The notes under the pieces are model-generated. The model saw nothing but the letters and a program-made list of their open reading frames with translations, did not search any database and was not told the DNA's origin. Shown piece by piece: positions 1 to 6,722 of a stretch of 9,746 nt of DNA. The DNA is from Candidatus Latescibacterota bacterium (GTDB taxonomy: Bacteria > Latescibacterota > Latescibacteria > Latescibacterales > Latescibacteraceae), in assembly GCA_018656855.1 (NCBI GenBank), contig JABHYP010000576.1, positions 1 to 9,746 of the forward strand, read 5' to 3'. Within the stretch, counting starts at the first letter, position 1, and each line of letters starts with the position of its first letter. Both the position numbers and the translations under genes were made by a program.

Positions 1-2
1 AT

Positions 3-1850
3 ACTTTGCGGCATGCAATGCCTCCGGCGTATGCTGTAATGCGTTCTGCCAGTATGTTTGCCGGAGAAGAAAAAGGCCTTTCATTCGAAACATACCTAAA
101 AATCCATGAGACGATATCACGTGCCGACTCTTTAGCGAATATTGGGATAATTCCTTTCACTGATAGCAGGGGGTATATACATGATAGTAATCTTCACAAA
201 TTATACGCTATGTCCGGACTGTTTGTGACAGAGCAGGAAGCCGGTAGAGGCCTGCCGGGTGATATGACAGTTTCACAGGCATTTCAACAGCTTGTTCAAC
301 CTGAAGCTTTAACGGGCATACTCACCGGCGGCGAATCATACCGGCGAGGGAACGAGGATTTGCTTCGCGCAGCCCCATGGCAGAGTCTCTTTTCGGGCAT
401 GAACAGCTTATGGTGGGCGAAAGGTTGGAATGGGGTAGAAGCTGCTCTTACTCCTTCTTTCGCGCCGTCGCCGGCATTCTCAATCGTTGCAGAAGAGGTC
501 AGCACAATCAGGAGCGGAATCGACATGCTCCTTTCCGGTAGTTCCCGGCATACTGACGCAATCGGCATTTTTTACAGCATACATTCAGATATTCCGGAGG
601 GGAATAAGGCGTCAGATACTTTAGATAATACGATTTTATCGATACGGTCGTTTTATAATTTATGCCGTGACACAGGATATTCACCTGTGTTTATATCAGA
701 TAAACAGCTGGCCGATTATCAACGGAACGGCGCTTTACCTTCCGGCTCCGAATTAACCGTGCTCTTTCTACCTGATGCACAGGCTATGTCCGATGAGACG
801 GCTGAAAATATCACATCATTCGTTCAGAACGGGGGAACTGTTATTGCGGATATGCGACCGGCGGTTATGAACGAACATTTTGTAATAAGAGAATCGGGTG
901 GATTGGATGCCATGCTCGGGATAACACAGGATATGGAAAGAACTTCACCCGGGGAAACAGGCGCTTTTATCTCAAAAGATAATATCGAGGAATTACCGTC
1001 TGGTTTGAAGATACATGATATTCGTTTTGATTCTTCCGTAAGGATTCATGAGGATGCCCGTGTTCTTGCTTCGGTGGAAAAAAATCCTGCGGTGATTGTC
1101 AATCAATACGGCGATGGTCAGGGTATTTTTCTCAATATGGGTATGGAACAGTATGAAAACATTCGTACAAAGAACGCCGGAAGAGTATTTCGCACCGTCA
1201 TATCCCGGTGTTTCAGAATCGGCGGAATAGAGGAACCTTATATCCGATTTCTTAATACAACCGGAGATTATTCTCCTGTGGTAAACATCAATGTATTCCA
1301 TGATAGTGACAACATCTATATTGGCGTACTCCCGGATCCCCTTTCTAAAGCGGTTAAAAGCAAAACAGGCAGTGGGAACTTACCGGACAAGGGAACAATA
1401 AAAATAAATACGGGTGAGCATCCCTATGTGTATGATGTTCTGAACAAAACATTTCTTGGTATTACAACTGATATATCTGTGTCTCTTTCGCCGGGAAAAG
1501 CCCTTTTGTTTTCTCTCCTGCCTTACCGTATCAGGGAAGTGAAACTTGCTTTTAAAAAAAATGTAATAACAGCAGGCGACTGGCCTGAATACACTGTTTC
1601 GGTTATTCCACACAATAACACAACAACACCGGGGCGCCATGTAGTTCAGCTGCGTGTCACCGGGCCTGACGGGGAAGAACGTTCGTATTTGACCGGAACA
1701 TATGATGTTATAGACGGGAGGCTTGAAGGAACTCTGCCCATTGCATCAAACGAACCTCACGGGAGATGGAGTATGCATGTAAGGGATATTGCTTCGGGCA
1801 AACAGGTTGAACGATTTTTCATGGTTATGGCGGTAGAAAGACTCAGATAG
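3..1850 (+). CDS. Beta-galactosidase-like glycoside hydrolase (GH42-type), 5'-truncated by window edge
   Basis: The reading frame is open to the left edge, so this is the C-terminal ~615 residues of a larger protein; the TTG at position 6 is more likely an internal Leu codon than a start. Residues (counted from that TTG) ~1-170 look like the end of a glycosidase barrel, including a Trp-rich LFSGMNSLWW stretch (128-137). Residues ~186-285 resemble the GATase-like beta-galactosidase trimerisation domain: a strand IGIFYS, then VLFLPDAQAMSDE and FVQNGGTVIAD. A YGDGQGIFLNMG segment (368-379) fits the strand following that domain. Residues ~420-505 look like a beta-sandwich and ~512-614 like a macroglobulin/Ig-type domain. 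The likely role is hydrolysis of a galactoside or related glycan, probably secreted, but the catalytic acids and any signal peptide lie outside or cannot be assigned. No functional link to the pilus genes is visible; pilD begins 77 bases downstream. Family assignment is by recalled pattern, substrate unknown. Confidence 0.7.
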   Translation, partial: TLRHAMPPAYAVMRSASMFAGEEKGLSFETYLKIHETISRADSLANIGIIPFTDSRGYIHDSNLHKLYAMSGLFVTEQEAGRGLPGDMTVSQAFQQLVQPEALTGILTGGESYRRGNEDLLRAAPWQSLFSGMNSLWWAKGWNGVEAALTPSFAPSPAFSIVAEEVSTIRSGIDMLLSGSSRHTDAIGIFYSIHSDIPEGNKASDTLDNTILSIRSFYNLCRDTGYSPVFISDKQLADYQRNGALPSGSELTVLFLPDAQAMSDETAENITSFVQNGGTVIADMRPAVMNEHFVIRESGGLDAMLGITQDMERTSPGETGAFISKDNIEELPSGLKIHDIRFDSSVRIHEDARVLASVEKNPAVIVNQYGDGQGIFLNMGMEQYENIRTKNAGRVFRTVISRCFRIGGIEEPYIRFLNTTGDYSPVVNINVFHDSDNIYIGVLPDPLSKAVKSKTGSGNLPDKGTIKINTGEHPYVYDVLNKTFLGITTDISVSLSPGKALLFSLLPYRIREVKLAFKKNVITAGDWPEYTVSVIPHNNTTTPGRHVVQLRVTGPDGEERSYLTGTYDVIDGRLEGTLPIASNEPHGRWSMHVRDIASGKQVERFFMVMAVERLR

Positions 1851-1927
1851 AATTACGGATTATTTCTTAAGTATTTTTCTATTGTGTTAATTATTTAGAT
1901 TGAAAACGGTTTGGCGGATTTACGATA

Positions 1928-2728
1928 ATGAATAATGAAATCTCACATTTTGGATTTATAGCATCCGTGTTCATTGCCGGTTTTTTTGGATTATCACTGG
2001 GATCTTTTCTTAATGTTATCATATACAGACTGCCGAGGAAAGAATCGATTGTTTTCCCCGGTTCCCACTGTACACACTGTGATTCGCCGATATTGTACCG
2101 TGACAACATACCGGTTGCAGGGTTTATCCTTCTCAGGGGAAAGTGCAGAGCGTGCAGAACCCCAATTTCATGGAGGTATCCTCTTGTCGAAGCGGTTACC
2201 GGATGTATGGTAATAGTATTGTTCACGCTTAATGGCTTTACACTTAATTTTGCTGCCGATACCGCTCTCGCTGCTATTTTGCTTGCTGCTGCAATGATTG
2301 ACCTTAAACACATGATAATCCCCAATCGCCTTACATATCCGGGAACTTTGATTGCTGCTGGATTATCTTTCAGATGGGGATTGGACGGGATTGTGCGCGG
2401 GATACAGGGAGGACTGGTCGGAATTTTTATCCTGTCAATTATGTATTATATTGGAAAGTTGATGTTTAAAAAGGAAAGCATGGGCATGGGAGACATTAAG
2501 CTTGCCTTTGTAATAGGTGTTTTTGTAGGCCCCTTCTGGTGTTTAATAGCCTTAGTACTTGCGATCTTGGTTGGGGGAATATTCGGAATTATTCAACTTG
2601 CCACGGGGAAAAAAAATATTGCCCAGGAGGTGCCTTTCGGACCTTTTCTTGCTACAGGAGGATTTTGTGTGTTGTTTTTTAAAAGCCAGATTATATATCT
2701 TATAGAACAATATCTTAAAATGTTATAG
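1928..2728 (+). CDS. pilD: Type IV prepilin peptidase / N-methyltransferase (PilD, A24A family)
   Basis: A polytopic inner-membrane aspartic protease that removes the leader peptide of type IV prepilins and methylates the new N-terminal residue. The 266 residues match the usual 250-290. The order is: GSFLNVIIYRLPR motif (25-37) after the first membrane helix; a cytoplasmic zinc-type domain with CTHC (48-51) and CRAC (73-76), typical of bifunctional peptidase/methylase forms; then hydrophobic segments carrying the catalytic aspartates Asp125 (in IDLKHMIIPN) and Asp189 (in GMGD). All key residues are present, so it should be active. The ATG at 1928 has GGCGGA (1913-1918) 9 bases upstream. No pilin substrate, PilB or PilC gene is in the window, and a 171-base gap separates it from pilT. 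A type II secretion GspO is the close alternative, but the PilT and PilMNOPQ neighbours favour PilD. Confidence 0.95.
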   Translation: MNNEISHFGFIASVFIAGFFGLSLGSFLNVIIYRLPRKESIVFPGSHCTHCDSPILYRDNIPVAGFILLRGKCRACRTPISWRYPLVEAVTGCMVIVLFTLNGFTLNFAADTALAAILLAAAMIDLKHMIIPNRLTYPGTLIAAGLSFRWGLDGIVRGIQGGLVGIFILSIMYYIGKLMFKKESMGMGDIKLAFVIGVFVGPFWCLIALVLAILVGGIFGIIQLATGKKNIAQEVPFGPFLATGGFCVLFFKSQIIYLIEQYLKML

Positions 2729-2738
2729 GCCTATCCAG

Positions 2739-2767
2739 TTAAAACATCATTAAAGATTATATATAAA
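2739..2767 (+). promoter_or_regulatory. Possible sigma70-type promoter for pilT
   Basis: TTAAAA (2739-2744; 4/6 match to the -35 consensus) and TATAAA (2762-2767; 5/6 match to -10) are separated by exactly 17 bases. Transcription would start near 2774, just before the GC-rich nested stem at 2782-2837, giving pilT a leader of about 125 bases. The region is AT-rich, so chance matches are likely. Confidence 0.3.
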
Positions 2768-2781
2768 ATGCAGCTCTCCAT

Positions 2782-2837
2782 ATCCCCAGTGGGGGCAAAA
2801 AATACTGGAAAACTGCAAGGATAAGCTCCCCGGGGAT
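2782..2837 (+). promoter_or_regulatory. GC-rich nested stem in the pilT leader, candidate cis-regulatory RNA
   Basis: In an otherwise AT-rich 171-base gap, ATCCCC (2782-2787) is complementary to GGGGAT (2832-2837). Directly inside, GGGG (2791-2794) pairs with CCCC (2828-2831), with a G-U pair possible next. On the 3' side the two stems are contiguous (CCCCGGGG), on the 5' side they are separated by AGT, so they could stack coaxially. They enclose an A-rich loop of about 31 bases. It lacks a T-run, so it is not a classical terminator, and it ends about 50 bases before the pilT Shine-Dalgarno. I do not recognise a known riboswitch class. Pairing is read directly from the sequence; function is inferred. 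Confidence 0.35.
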
Positions 2838-2886
2838 TTTGTTGAACTAACTCGATAAACGTAAAACATTACAAATAATTATCGAA

Positions 2887-2893
2887 AAGGAGG
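2887..2893 (+). promoter_or_regulatory. Strong Shine-Dalgarno for pilT, supports GTG start
   Basis: AAGGAGG lies 6 bases before the GTG at 2900. It is the best ribosome-binding site in the window and decides the non-ATG start. It suggests efficient independent translation of pilT. Confidence 0.85.
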
Positions 2894-2899
2894 AGAACA

Positions 2900-3955
2900 G
2901 TGCCTAAAATAGATAAACTTTTTCATCTTCTCAAGGAGCGAAAGGGTTCGGACCTGCATATCAGCGTTGGAGCGCCGCCACTTATCAGAATTTCCGGCGA
3001 GCTGACACCGATCACTTCAAATATTCTTCCACAGGAAGAAACCAAAAAACTTCTTTACGAAATTATGACTCCATATCAGCAAAAGACCTTCGAGGAAGAT
3101 ATGGAATCGGATTTCGCTTATGCTGTTTCGGGTCTTGCACGCTTCAGGGCAAATATATTTATGCAAAATCGTGGAATTGCGGCGGTTTTCAGAATCATTC
3201 CTGAAGAGATTTTGACCGTTGAACAGTTGAAACTCCCACAGCAGTGCCTGAATTTTGCTAAACTTCACAAAGGACTTGTCGTGGTGACAGGGCCGACAGG
3301 AAGTGGAAAATCCACCACGCTTGCTGCTCTTGTTGATTATATCAATGACACACGCTCAGAACATATCCTGACAGTCGAGGATCCTATCGAGTTTGTTCAT
3401 CAACCCAAGAAATGCCTCATCAACCATCGGGAGGTCGGCAGGCATACGCATTCTTTTGCCGCTGCGTTGAAATCTGCTCTTCGTGAAGATCCGGATGTAA
3501 TTCTCGTCGGCGAGATGCGCGACCTCGAGACAATCGGTCTTGCCATAACAGCCGCGGAAACCGGACACCTTGTTTATGGCACGCTTCATACATCAAGCGC
3601 CGCAAAAACAATTGACCGAATAATTGACGTTTTCCCCGGTGGTCAGCAGGGACAGGTGCGTTCCCAGCTTTCAGAGGCGCTTAAAGGAGTAATAGCGCAG
3701 ATACTGCTCAAAAAAGTTGGTGGCGGAAGGTGCGCAGCCCTCGAGATCATGGCAGGAAATCCCGCTATTGGAAATCTGATACGTGAAGGAAAAACATACC
3801 AGATACCGTCGATACTTCAAACATCAAAAGGTGATGGTATGCAAACAATGGATATGGCTCTCCTTGAACTGTATAATAAGAAAATGATTACAGCAGAAGA
3901 CTGTATTGTACGCTGCATCGATAAAAAATCAATGCGTGCGCAAATAGGTGTATAG
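2900..3955 (+). CDS. pilT: Twitching motility / pilus retraction ATPase PilT
   Basis: A hexameric cytoplasmic AAA+-like secretion ATPase that depolymerises type IV pili through the PilC platform. Its 351 residues are the usual PilT length (about 340-370) and it lacks the long N-terminal domain of PilB/GspE. Visible motifs: the N-terminal GSDLHISVGAPPLIR segment (16-30); Walker A GPTGSGKST (131-139); Asp box around TVEDPIEF (158-165); Walker B ILVGEMRD with catalytic Glu205; His box GHLVYGTLH with His230; and the C-terminal PilT-specific element AIGNLIREGK (289-298) followed by GMQTMD. The canonical AIRNLIRE motif, needed for retraction in studied PilTs, here has Gly for Arg. PilU is an alternative paralogue, but the C-terminus fits PilT. 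The GTG start is fixed by AAGGAGG 6 bases upstream. It stands apart from both pilD (171 bases) and pilM (451 bases), so it may be a unit of its own. Confidence 0.95.
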   Translation: MPKIDKLFHLLKERKGSDLHISVGAPPLIRISGELTPITSNILPQEETKKLLYEIMTPYQQKTFEEDMESDFAYAVSGLARFRANIFMQNRGIAAVFRIIPEEILTVEQLKLPQQCLNFAKLHKGLVVVTGPTGSGKSTTLAALVDYINDTRSEHILTVEDPIEFVHQPKKCLINHREVGRHTHSFAAALKSALREDPDVILVGEMRDLETIGLAITAAETGHLVYGTLHTSSAAKTIDRIIDVFPGGQQGQVRSQLSEALKGVIAQILLKKVGGGRCAALEIMAGNPAIGNLIREGKTYQIPSILQTSKGDGMQTMDMALLELYNKKMITAEDCIVRCIDKKSMRAQIGV

Positions 3956-3956
3956 T

Positions 3957-4029
3957 CAGAATTCAAAATCAAAATTATTATATACATCATGATAGTAGCA
4001 AGCGCCTTTATTCTGGATACTGAATTCTG
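3957..4029. repeat. Inverted repeat flanking 55 bases after pilT
   Basis: CAGAATTCA (3957-3965) begins two bases after the pilT stop codon and is perfectly reverse-complementary to TGAATTCTG (4021-4029). The 55-base spacer is unremarkable. No flanking target duplication was recognised, so it is not clearly an insertion element. It could form a long-range stem at the pilT mRNA 3' end. Confidence 0.4.
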
Positions 4030-4169
4030 TCTTATTAAAATATATCCCTGATTGATAGTATTTATAAGTGTATTATCCTCTGTATGGTTGACGTTTATAC
4101 TATGTCAATTAATTGATTTTTCTCAATTTTTTAGATTTTTTTAATTATTATAAAATGGTAATATTTAGG

Positions 4170-4205
4170 GATATATTAGATAACTCTTAAATATATCAAG
4201 AGGTT
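4170..4205. repeat. Two overlapping inverted repeats upstream of the pilM promoter
   Basis: GATATATT (4170-4177) pairs perfectly with AATATATC (4190-4197) around a 12-base loop. AACTCTT (4182-4188), lying inside that loop, pairs with AAGAGGTT (4198-4205) with a single bulged G. The two stems share bases and exclude each other. They end 20 bases before the -35 box at 4225, a position suited to a regulator site, though AT-rich DNA yields such repeats by chance. Confidence 0.35.
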
Positions 4206-4224
4206 ATATAAATAAATATTTTTC

Positions 4225-4253
4225 TTGACAGATTGTTATAATTCAGATAAATT
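4225..4253 (+). promoter_or_regulatory. Sigma70-type promoter for the pilMNOPQ operon
   Basis: A perfect TTGACA (4225-4230) is followed after exactly 17 bases by TAAATT (4248-4253; 4/6 match to TATAAT). Transcription would start near 4260, leaving a leader of about 147 bases before pilM. This is the best promoter candidate in the window. A second exact TATAAT at 4316-4321 has no matching -35 at the right spacing and is weaker. Confidence 0.55.
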
Positions 4254-4340
4254 TACACCTATGTAAATGTATGTATGTGTTTTTTCTGGATTCTATCTTT
4301 TTGCGAATGTTAACATATAATATTATTAAAAATCTCATGG

Positions 4341-4363
4341 GGGTGAGTTGCCACCCTTTTTTT
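4341..4363 (+). terminator. Terminator-like hairpin with T-run in the pilM leader
   Basis: GGGTG (4341-4345) pairs with CACCC (4352-4356) around a 6-base loop, extendable by two G-U pairs, and is followed at once by seven T residues (4357-4363). It has the form of a small Rho-independent terminator. It sits downstream of the promoter at 4225-4253 and 43 bases before the pilM ATG, so it would act as a leader attenuator if that promoter is used. Otherwise it may end read-through from pilT. The stem is short, so efficiency may be low. Confidence 0.45.
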
Positions 4364-4406
4364 ATGTTTTTTGTAATTTTTTACGTCGGGTATGAGAAGG
4401 TAAAGA

Positions 4407-5453
4407 ATGCAGCTTTTTCGAAAAAAAACGAGTACAATTGGCCTTGATATAGGCACAAGCATGATCAAAGCTGCCAGGGTTTCGTTGAGCGGTGACAAAC
4501 ACGTACTCGAAAGCTATGCGATGGAACCCCTTGAAGAAGGCGCGATACAATCAGGTGAAATAAAAAATCCCTCCAGTCTCGCACAGTCGGCTGTCAAGGC
4601 AATGGAACAATGCAGCCCGAATGAGAAGTATGTTGTTGTTGCATTACCCAACTTTGCAATTCTCTCTGAAGTGCTTACCATGGACCTCAGACCAAAGAAG
4701 GAAATGCGTGAAGCGGTAATTGTGGAAGCGGAGCGGATATCCCCGTTTGATATGAGTGAAGTTGAAATAGATTATTCAGTTCTGGAACGTAACGAAGAAA
4801 CCGGGAAGATGAAAGTTCTCATGGTTGCGGCCAAACAAGATATTATTCTCTCATATATCGCCTTTCTTGGCGAGGCAGGGCTTCGGCCGTTAGCTCTCGA
4901 TGTCGATTTATTTGCTTTAACAAATATCTTTTATAAAAATTATGATATTGAAAAACATCAATCCTCTATCCTTCTTGATATTGGCACTGAAAGCACAGTA
5001 GCTGCTTTTATGCAAAAAGGAATTTATCATTCATCGCGCGACATTTCTGTGGCGGGATTCAGTTTTCAGAGAGAGCTTCAGTCGCTGCCTGAAATAACTC
5101 CTGAACAGATTCATAACATTCTTAATGGTCATATTGATGAAGGGCTCGACCCGAAATCTATTACAAAAATTCTTAATATAGCGGGCAAGGAATTTGCTAA
5201 TGCTGTCAGTGTGGCCAGTTCTTATTTTCAGTCATCGGATAATGTTGAAAAGGTCGATTCTATTATTTTGACAGGAGGTTATGCGTGGATTCCGGGCCTT
5301 GCTAATATTCTTGAGCTTCGTACAGGCGCCGAGGTGATTGTATTAGATCCATTTATTAATGTTGAATATTCCGAAGAGCTCATGACCGGAGTTGATATCA
5401 AAAAACTTGGAACGACTCTTTCTGTTGCGGTTGGATTGGCTATAAGAGAATAA
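4407..5453 (+). CDS. pilM: Type IV pilus assembly protein PilM (actin-like ATPase)
   Basis: A cytoplasmic FtsA/actin-fold protein that binds the N-terminal tail of PilN and ties the alignment complex to the motor. It is 348 residues, typical for PilM (about 350). Nucleotide-binding elements are visible: phosphate-1 IGLDIGTSMIKAARV (11-25), phosphate-2 LLDIGTESTVAAF (189-201) and the adenosine motif ILTGGYAWIPGL (287-298). The N-terminal LFRKK before the first strand and the PFDMSEVEIDYSVL region (113-126) are also PilM-like. There is no membrane segment. The ATG is preceded by GAGAAGG (4394-4400) with a 6-base gap. It is the first gene of a compact operon, and pilN starts 4 bases after its stop. 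Confidence 0.95.
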   Translation: MQLFRKKTSTIGLDIGTSMIKAARVSLSGDKHVLESYAMEPLEEGAIQSGEIKNPSSLAQSAVKAMEQCSPNEKYVVVALPNFAILSEVLTMDLRPKKEMREAVIVEAERISPFDMSEVEIDYSVLERNEETGKMKVLMVAAKQDIILSYIAFLGEAGLRPLALDVDLFALTNIFYKNYDIEKHQSSILLDIGTESTVAAFMQKGIYHSSRDISVAGFSFQRELQSLPEITPEQIHNILNGHIDEGLDPKSITKILNIAGKEFANAVSVASSYFQSSDNVEKVDSIILTGGYAWIPGLANILELRTGAEVIVLDPFINVEYSEELMTGVDIKKLGTTLSVAVGLAIRE

Positions 5454-5457
5454 TAAG

Positions 5458-6084
5458 ATGGAGAAAGATTTGTATATTGATATAAATCTGTTACCTCAGG
5501 GTTTCAGACCCAGAAAAAGGTTAATCAAGTTTGATTATAGATTCTTATTAGCGGCGGTGATTATTTCAGGCGCTATAGGTCTGGGCGGTTATTATTTTCA
5601 CATTCAGCGTTCTCTCGATGATGTGGCAGATCAGATTAAATATGTAAAAGCTCAAAGACAGAAAGTTAAAAGTATTGTTGACCTGAGCAATGAAATTGAG
5701 GTTATAAAGAAGAAAGTAGAGAATTATGTAAACATTATTAAAGAGCTGACTGCGGATAGCGACCTGCGTTTTTCAATGATCGATCATATAAATTTTGTGC
5801 TTCCTGAAAACCTGTGGTTAATATCGATCACAGAGTCGAAACCATCCGGAAAGGTGGTATTTGATATAGAGGGGATGTCATATTCAAAGGATGATATTAC
5901 GAAATTATTAGCCGGTCTTGAAAAATTCGAAAAATTTAATAAGGTCTCGCTTGAGTCAATTACACCTGCACCGCTTGAGGATAGAGATGCTTACAGGTTT
6001 ATTGTGAATGTGGAACTCAAAATTTCCAATCCTACAGAGGAAGAAACGGCCACACCCGGGTCGAGAAGAAGACCCAGAAGATAG
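5458..6084 (+). CDS. pilN: Type IV pilus assembly protein PilN
   Basis: A bitopic inner-membrane protein that binds PilM in the cytoplasm and pairs with PilO in the periplasm. The conserved PilM-binding motif is present as INLLP (9-13), followed by a basic stretch and one membrane helix (~29-47). After it come a coiled-coil-like region (~50-95) and a ferredoxin-like fimbrial assembly domain (~100-192). The 208 residues are in the normal range. The C-terminus is unusual: after the domain comes an acidic-to-basic tail ending in GSRRRPRR, which would be periplasmic. The start lies 4 bases after the pilM stop with no clear Shine-Dalgarno, so translation is probably coupled to pilM. Confidence 0.93.
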   Translation: MEKDLYIDINLLPQGFRPRKRLIKFDYRFLLAAVIISGAIGLGGYYFHIQRSLDDVADQIKYVKAQRQKVKSIVDLSNEIEVIKKKVENYVNIIKELTADSDLRFSMIDHINFVLPENLWLISITESKPSGKVVFDIEGMSYSKDDITKLLAGLEKFEKFNKVSLESITPAPLEDRDAYRFIVNVELKISNPTEEETATPGSRRRPRR

Positions 6085-6098
6085 GATATTTGTAATTT

Positions 6099-6722
6099 AT
6101 GGCTATAGACTTTGACATCAAGGACCCTAAAAATCAGAAGCTGATTGCTACGTTTTTGATACCTGTTGTGATCCTCGTTGCTTTTTTCCATTTTATTATA
6201 AAGCCCAAAATGGAGGAAGTCAAAACGAAAAATACCGAACTTGTTAATCTTCAGGCCGAATTGAACAGTGTTCAAAAAATATTAAAGCCAATAAAAGAAC
6301 TCGAAGTAATAAAGAATAATCTTTTGAAAAAGCATGCAGAACTCGAGAATCTTTTACCGGCAAAAGAAAATGTGGCTGTGCTTCTGAATCAGTTCTCCAT
6401 GGTTGAAAAAGACTCGAAGGTATATATGGTTGGTTTTGAAGCTGCTGAAACAGTGGAAGGTGATAACAAGCCTTATCGTGCTAATAAATATGAGATAACC
6501 ATCGAGGCGGGATACCATCAATTCGCCACTTTTATCAGCAATGTTCTTGCTCTTCCGAGACTTTTGAGTTTCTCCGATTTAAACATAACCATGAATCCTT
6601 CGGCACAGATGAAGACTGAATCATACGAAGGATTTGAAGACCAGCCGAGATATCTAACTATAGAATGCACGCTTACTTCTTATGTTTTCAAAGGCCTGAG
6701 TCAAAATGAAGGATCTCAATAA
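6099..6722 (+). CDS. pilO: Type IV pilus assembly protein PilO
   Basis: An inner-membrane partner of PilN that links the PilMN pair to PilP. The 207 residues are the normal length. A short cytoplasmic N-terminus (1-13) precedes one membrane helix (~14-33), then a coiled coil (~36-85) rich in Leu, Lys and Glu. A periplasmic ferredoxin-like domain (~88-200) follows, with LLPAKENVAVLLNQF (84-98), the junction typical of PilO. AGGA (6083-6086) lies 12 bases before the ATG, partly inside the end of pilN, so initiation is probably coupled. Its stop TAA overlaps the next start by one base (TAATG). Confidence 0.92.
   Translation: MAIDFDIKDPKNQKLIATFLIPVVILVAFFHFIIKPKMEEVKTKNTELVNLQAELNSVQKILKPIKELEVIKNNLLKKHAELENLLPAKENVAVLLNQFSMVEKDSKVYMVGFEAAETVEGDNKPYRANKYEITIEAGYHQFATFISNVLALPRLLSFSDLNITMNPSAQMKTESYEGFEDQPRYLTIECTLTSYVFKGLSQNEGSQ

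Larger units (their letters stand above)
3956..4406. other. 451-base AT-rich intergenic region between pilT and pilM
   Basis: I see no convincing gene here on either strand; only short antisense frames overlapping the pilM start. It holds a 9-base inverted repeat right after pilT, a 12-base palindrome TCAATTAATTGA (4105-4116), and a weak AT-only stem-loop AATTGA/TCAATT (4111-4128) followed by T-runs that might end pilT transcription. It also has an 8-base inverted repeat at 4170-4197, a good promoter at 4225-4253, and a terminator-like hairpin at 4341-4363. It is the most AT-rich part of the window. It looks like a control region separating the pilT and pilM units. Confidence 0.6.

Noticed and set aside
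993..1301. Antisense open frame of 102 codons inside the glycosidase gene
   Set aside because: It lies fully opposite a coherent coding frame, has no recognisable domain and reads as a shadow; the same applies to other antisense frames at 296-568, 1380-1640, 1891-2325 and 8696-8998.
2725..2734. Palindrome ATAGGCCTAT at the pilD stop codon
   Set aside because: With no loop and no T-run it cannot be a hairpin terminator; a 10-base palindrome of this kind is plausible by chance.
2782..2837. c-di-GMP (GEMM-I) riboswitch upstream of pilT, prompted by GGCAAA and GGAAAAC
   Set aside because: The hallmark inner stem capped by GAAA does not form (CTG faces CTG), and the GACGCAAAGC-type segment is missing, so I report only an unclassified structured leader.
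2900..3955. Assignment as extension ATPase PilB or GspE
   Set aside because: Too short, no N-terminal GspE domain, no tetracysteine zinc motif, and a PilT-type C-terminus is present.
4237..4242. TATAAT as a -10 box paired with TTGACA at 4225
   Set aside because: Only 6 bases separate them; TAAATT at 4248 has the proper 17-base spacing.
4256..4345. Antiterminator pairing CACCT (4256-4260) with GGGTG (4341-4345)
   Set aside because: CACCT lies at or upstream of the predicted transcription start near 4260, so it would not be in the RNA.
4310..4550. Small antisense genes at the pilM start
   Set aside because: They overlap the real pilM frame and its terminator-like hairpin, and their proteins show no domain or clear start signal.
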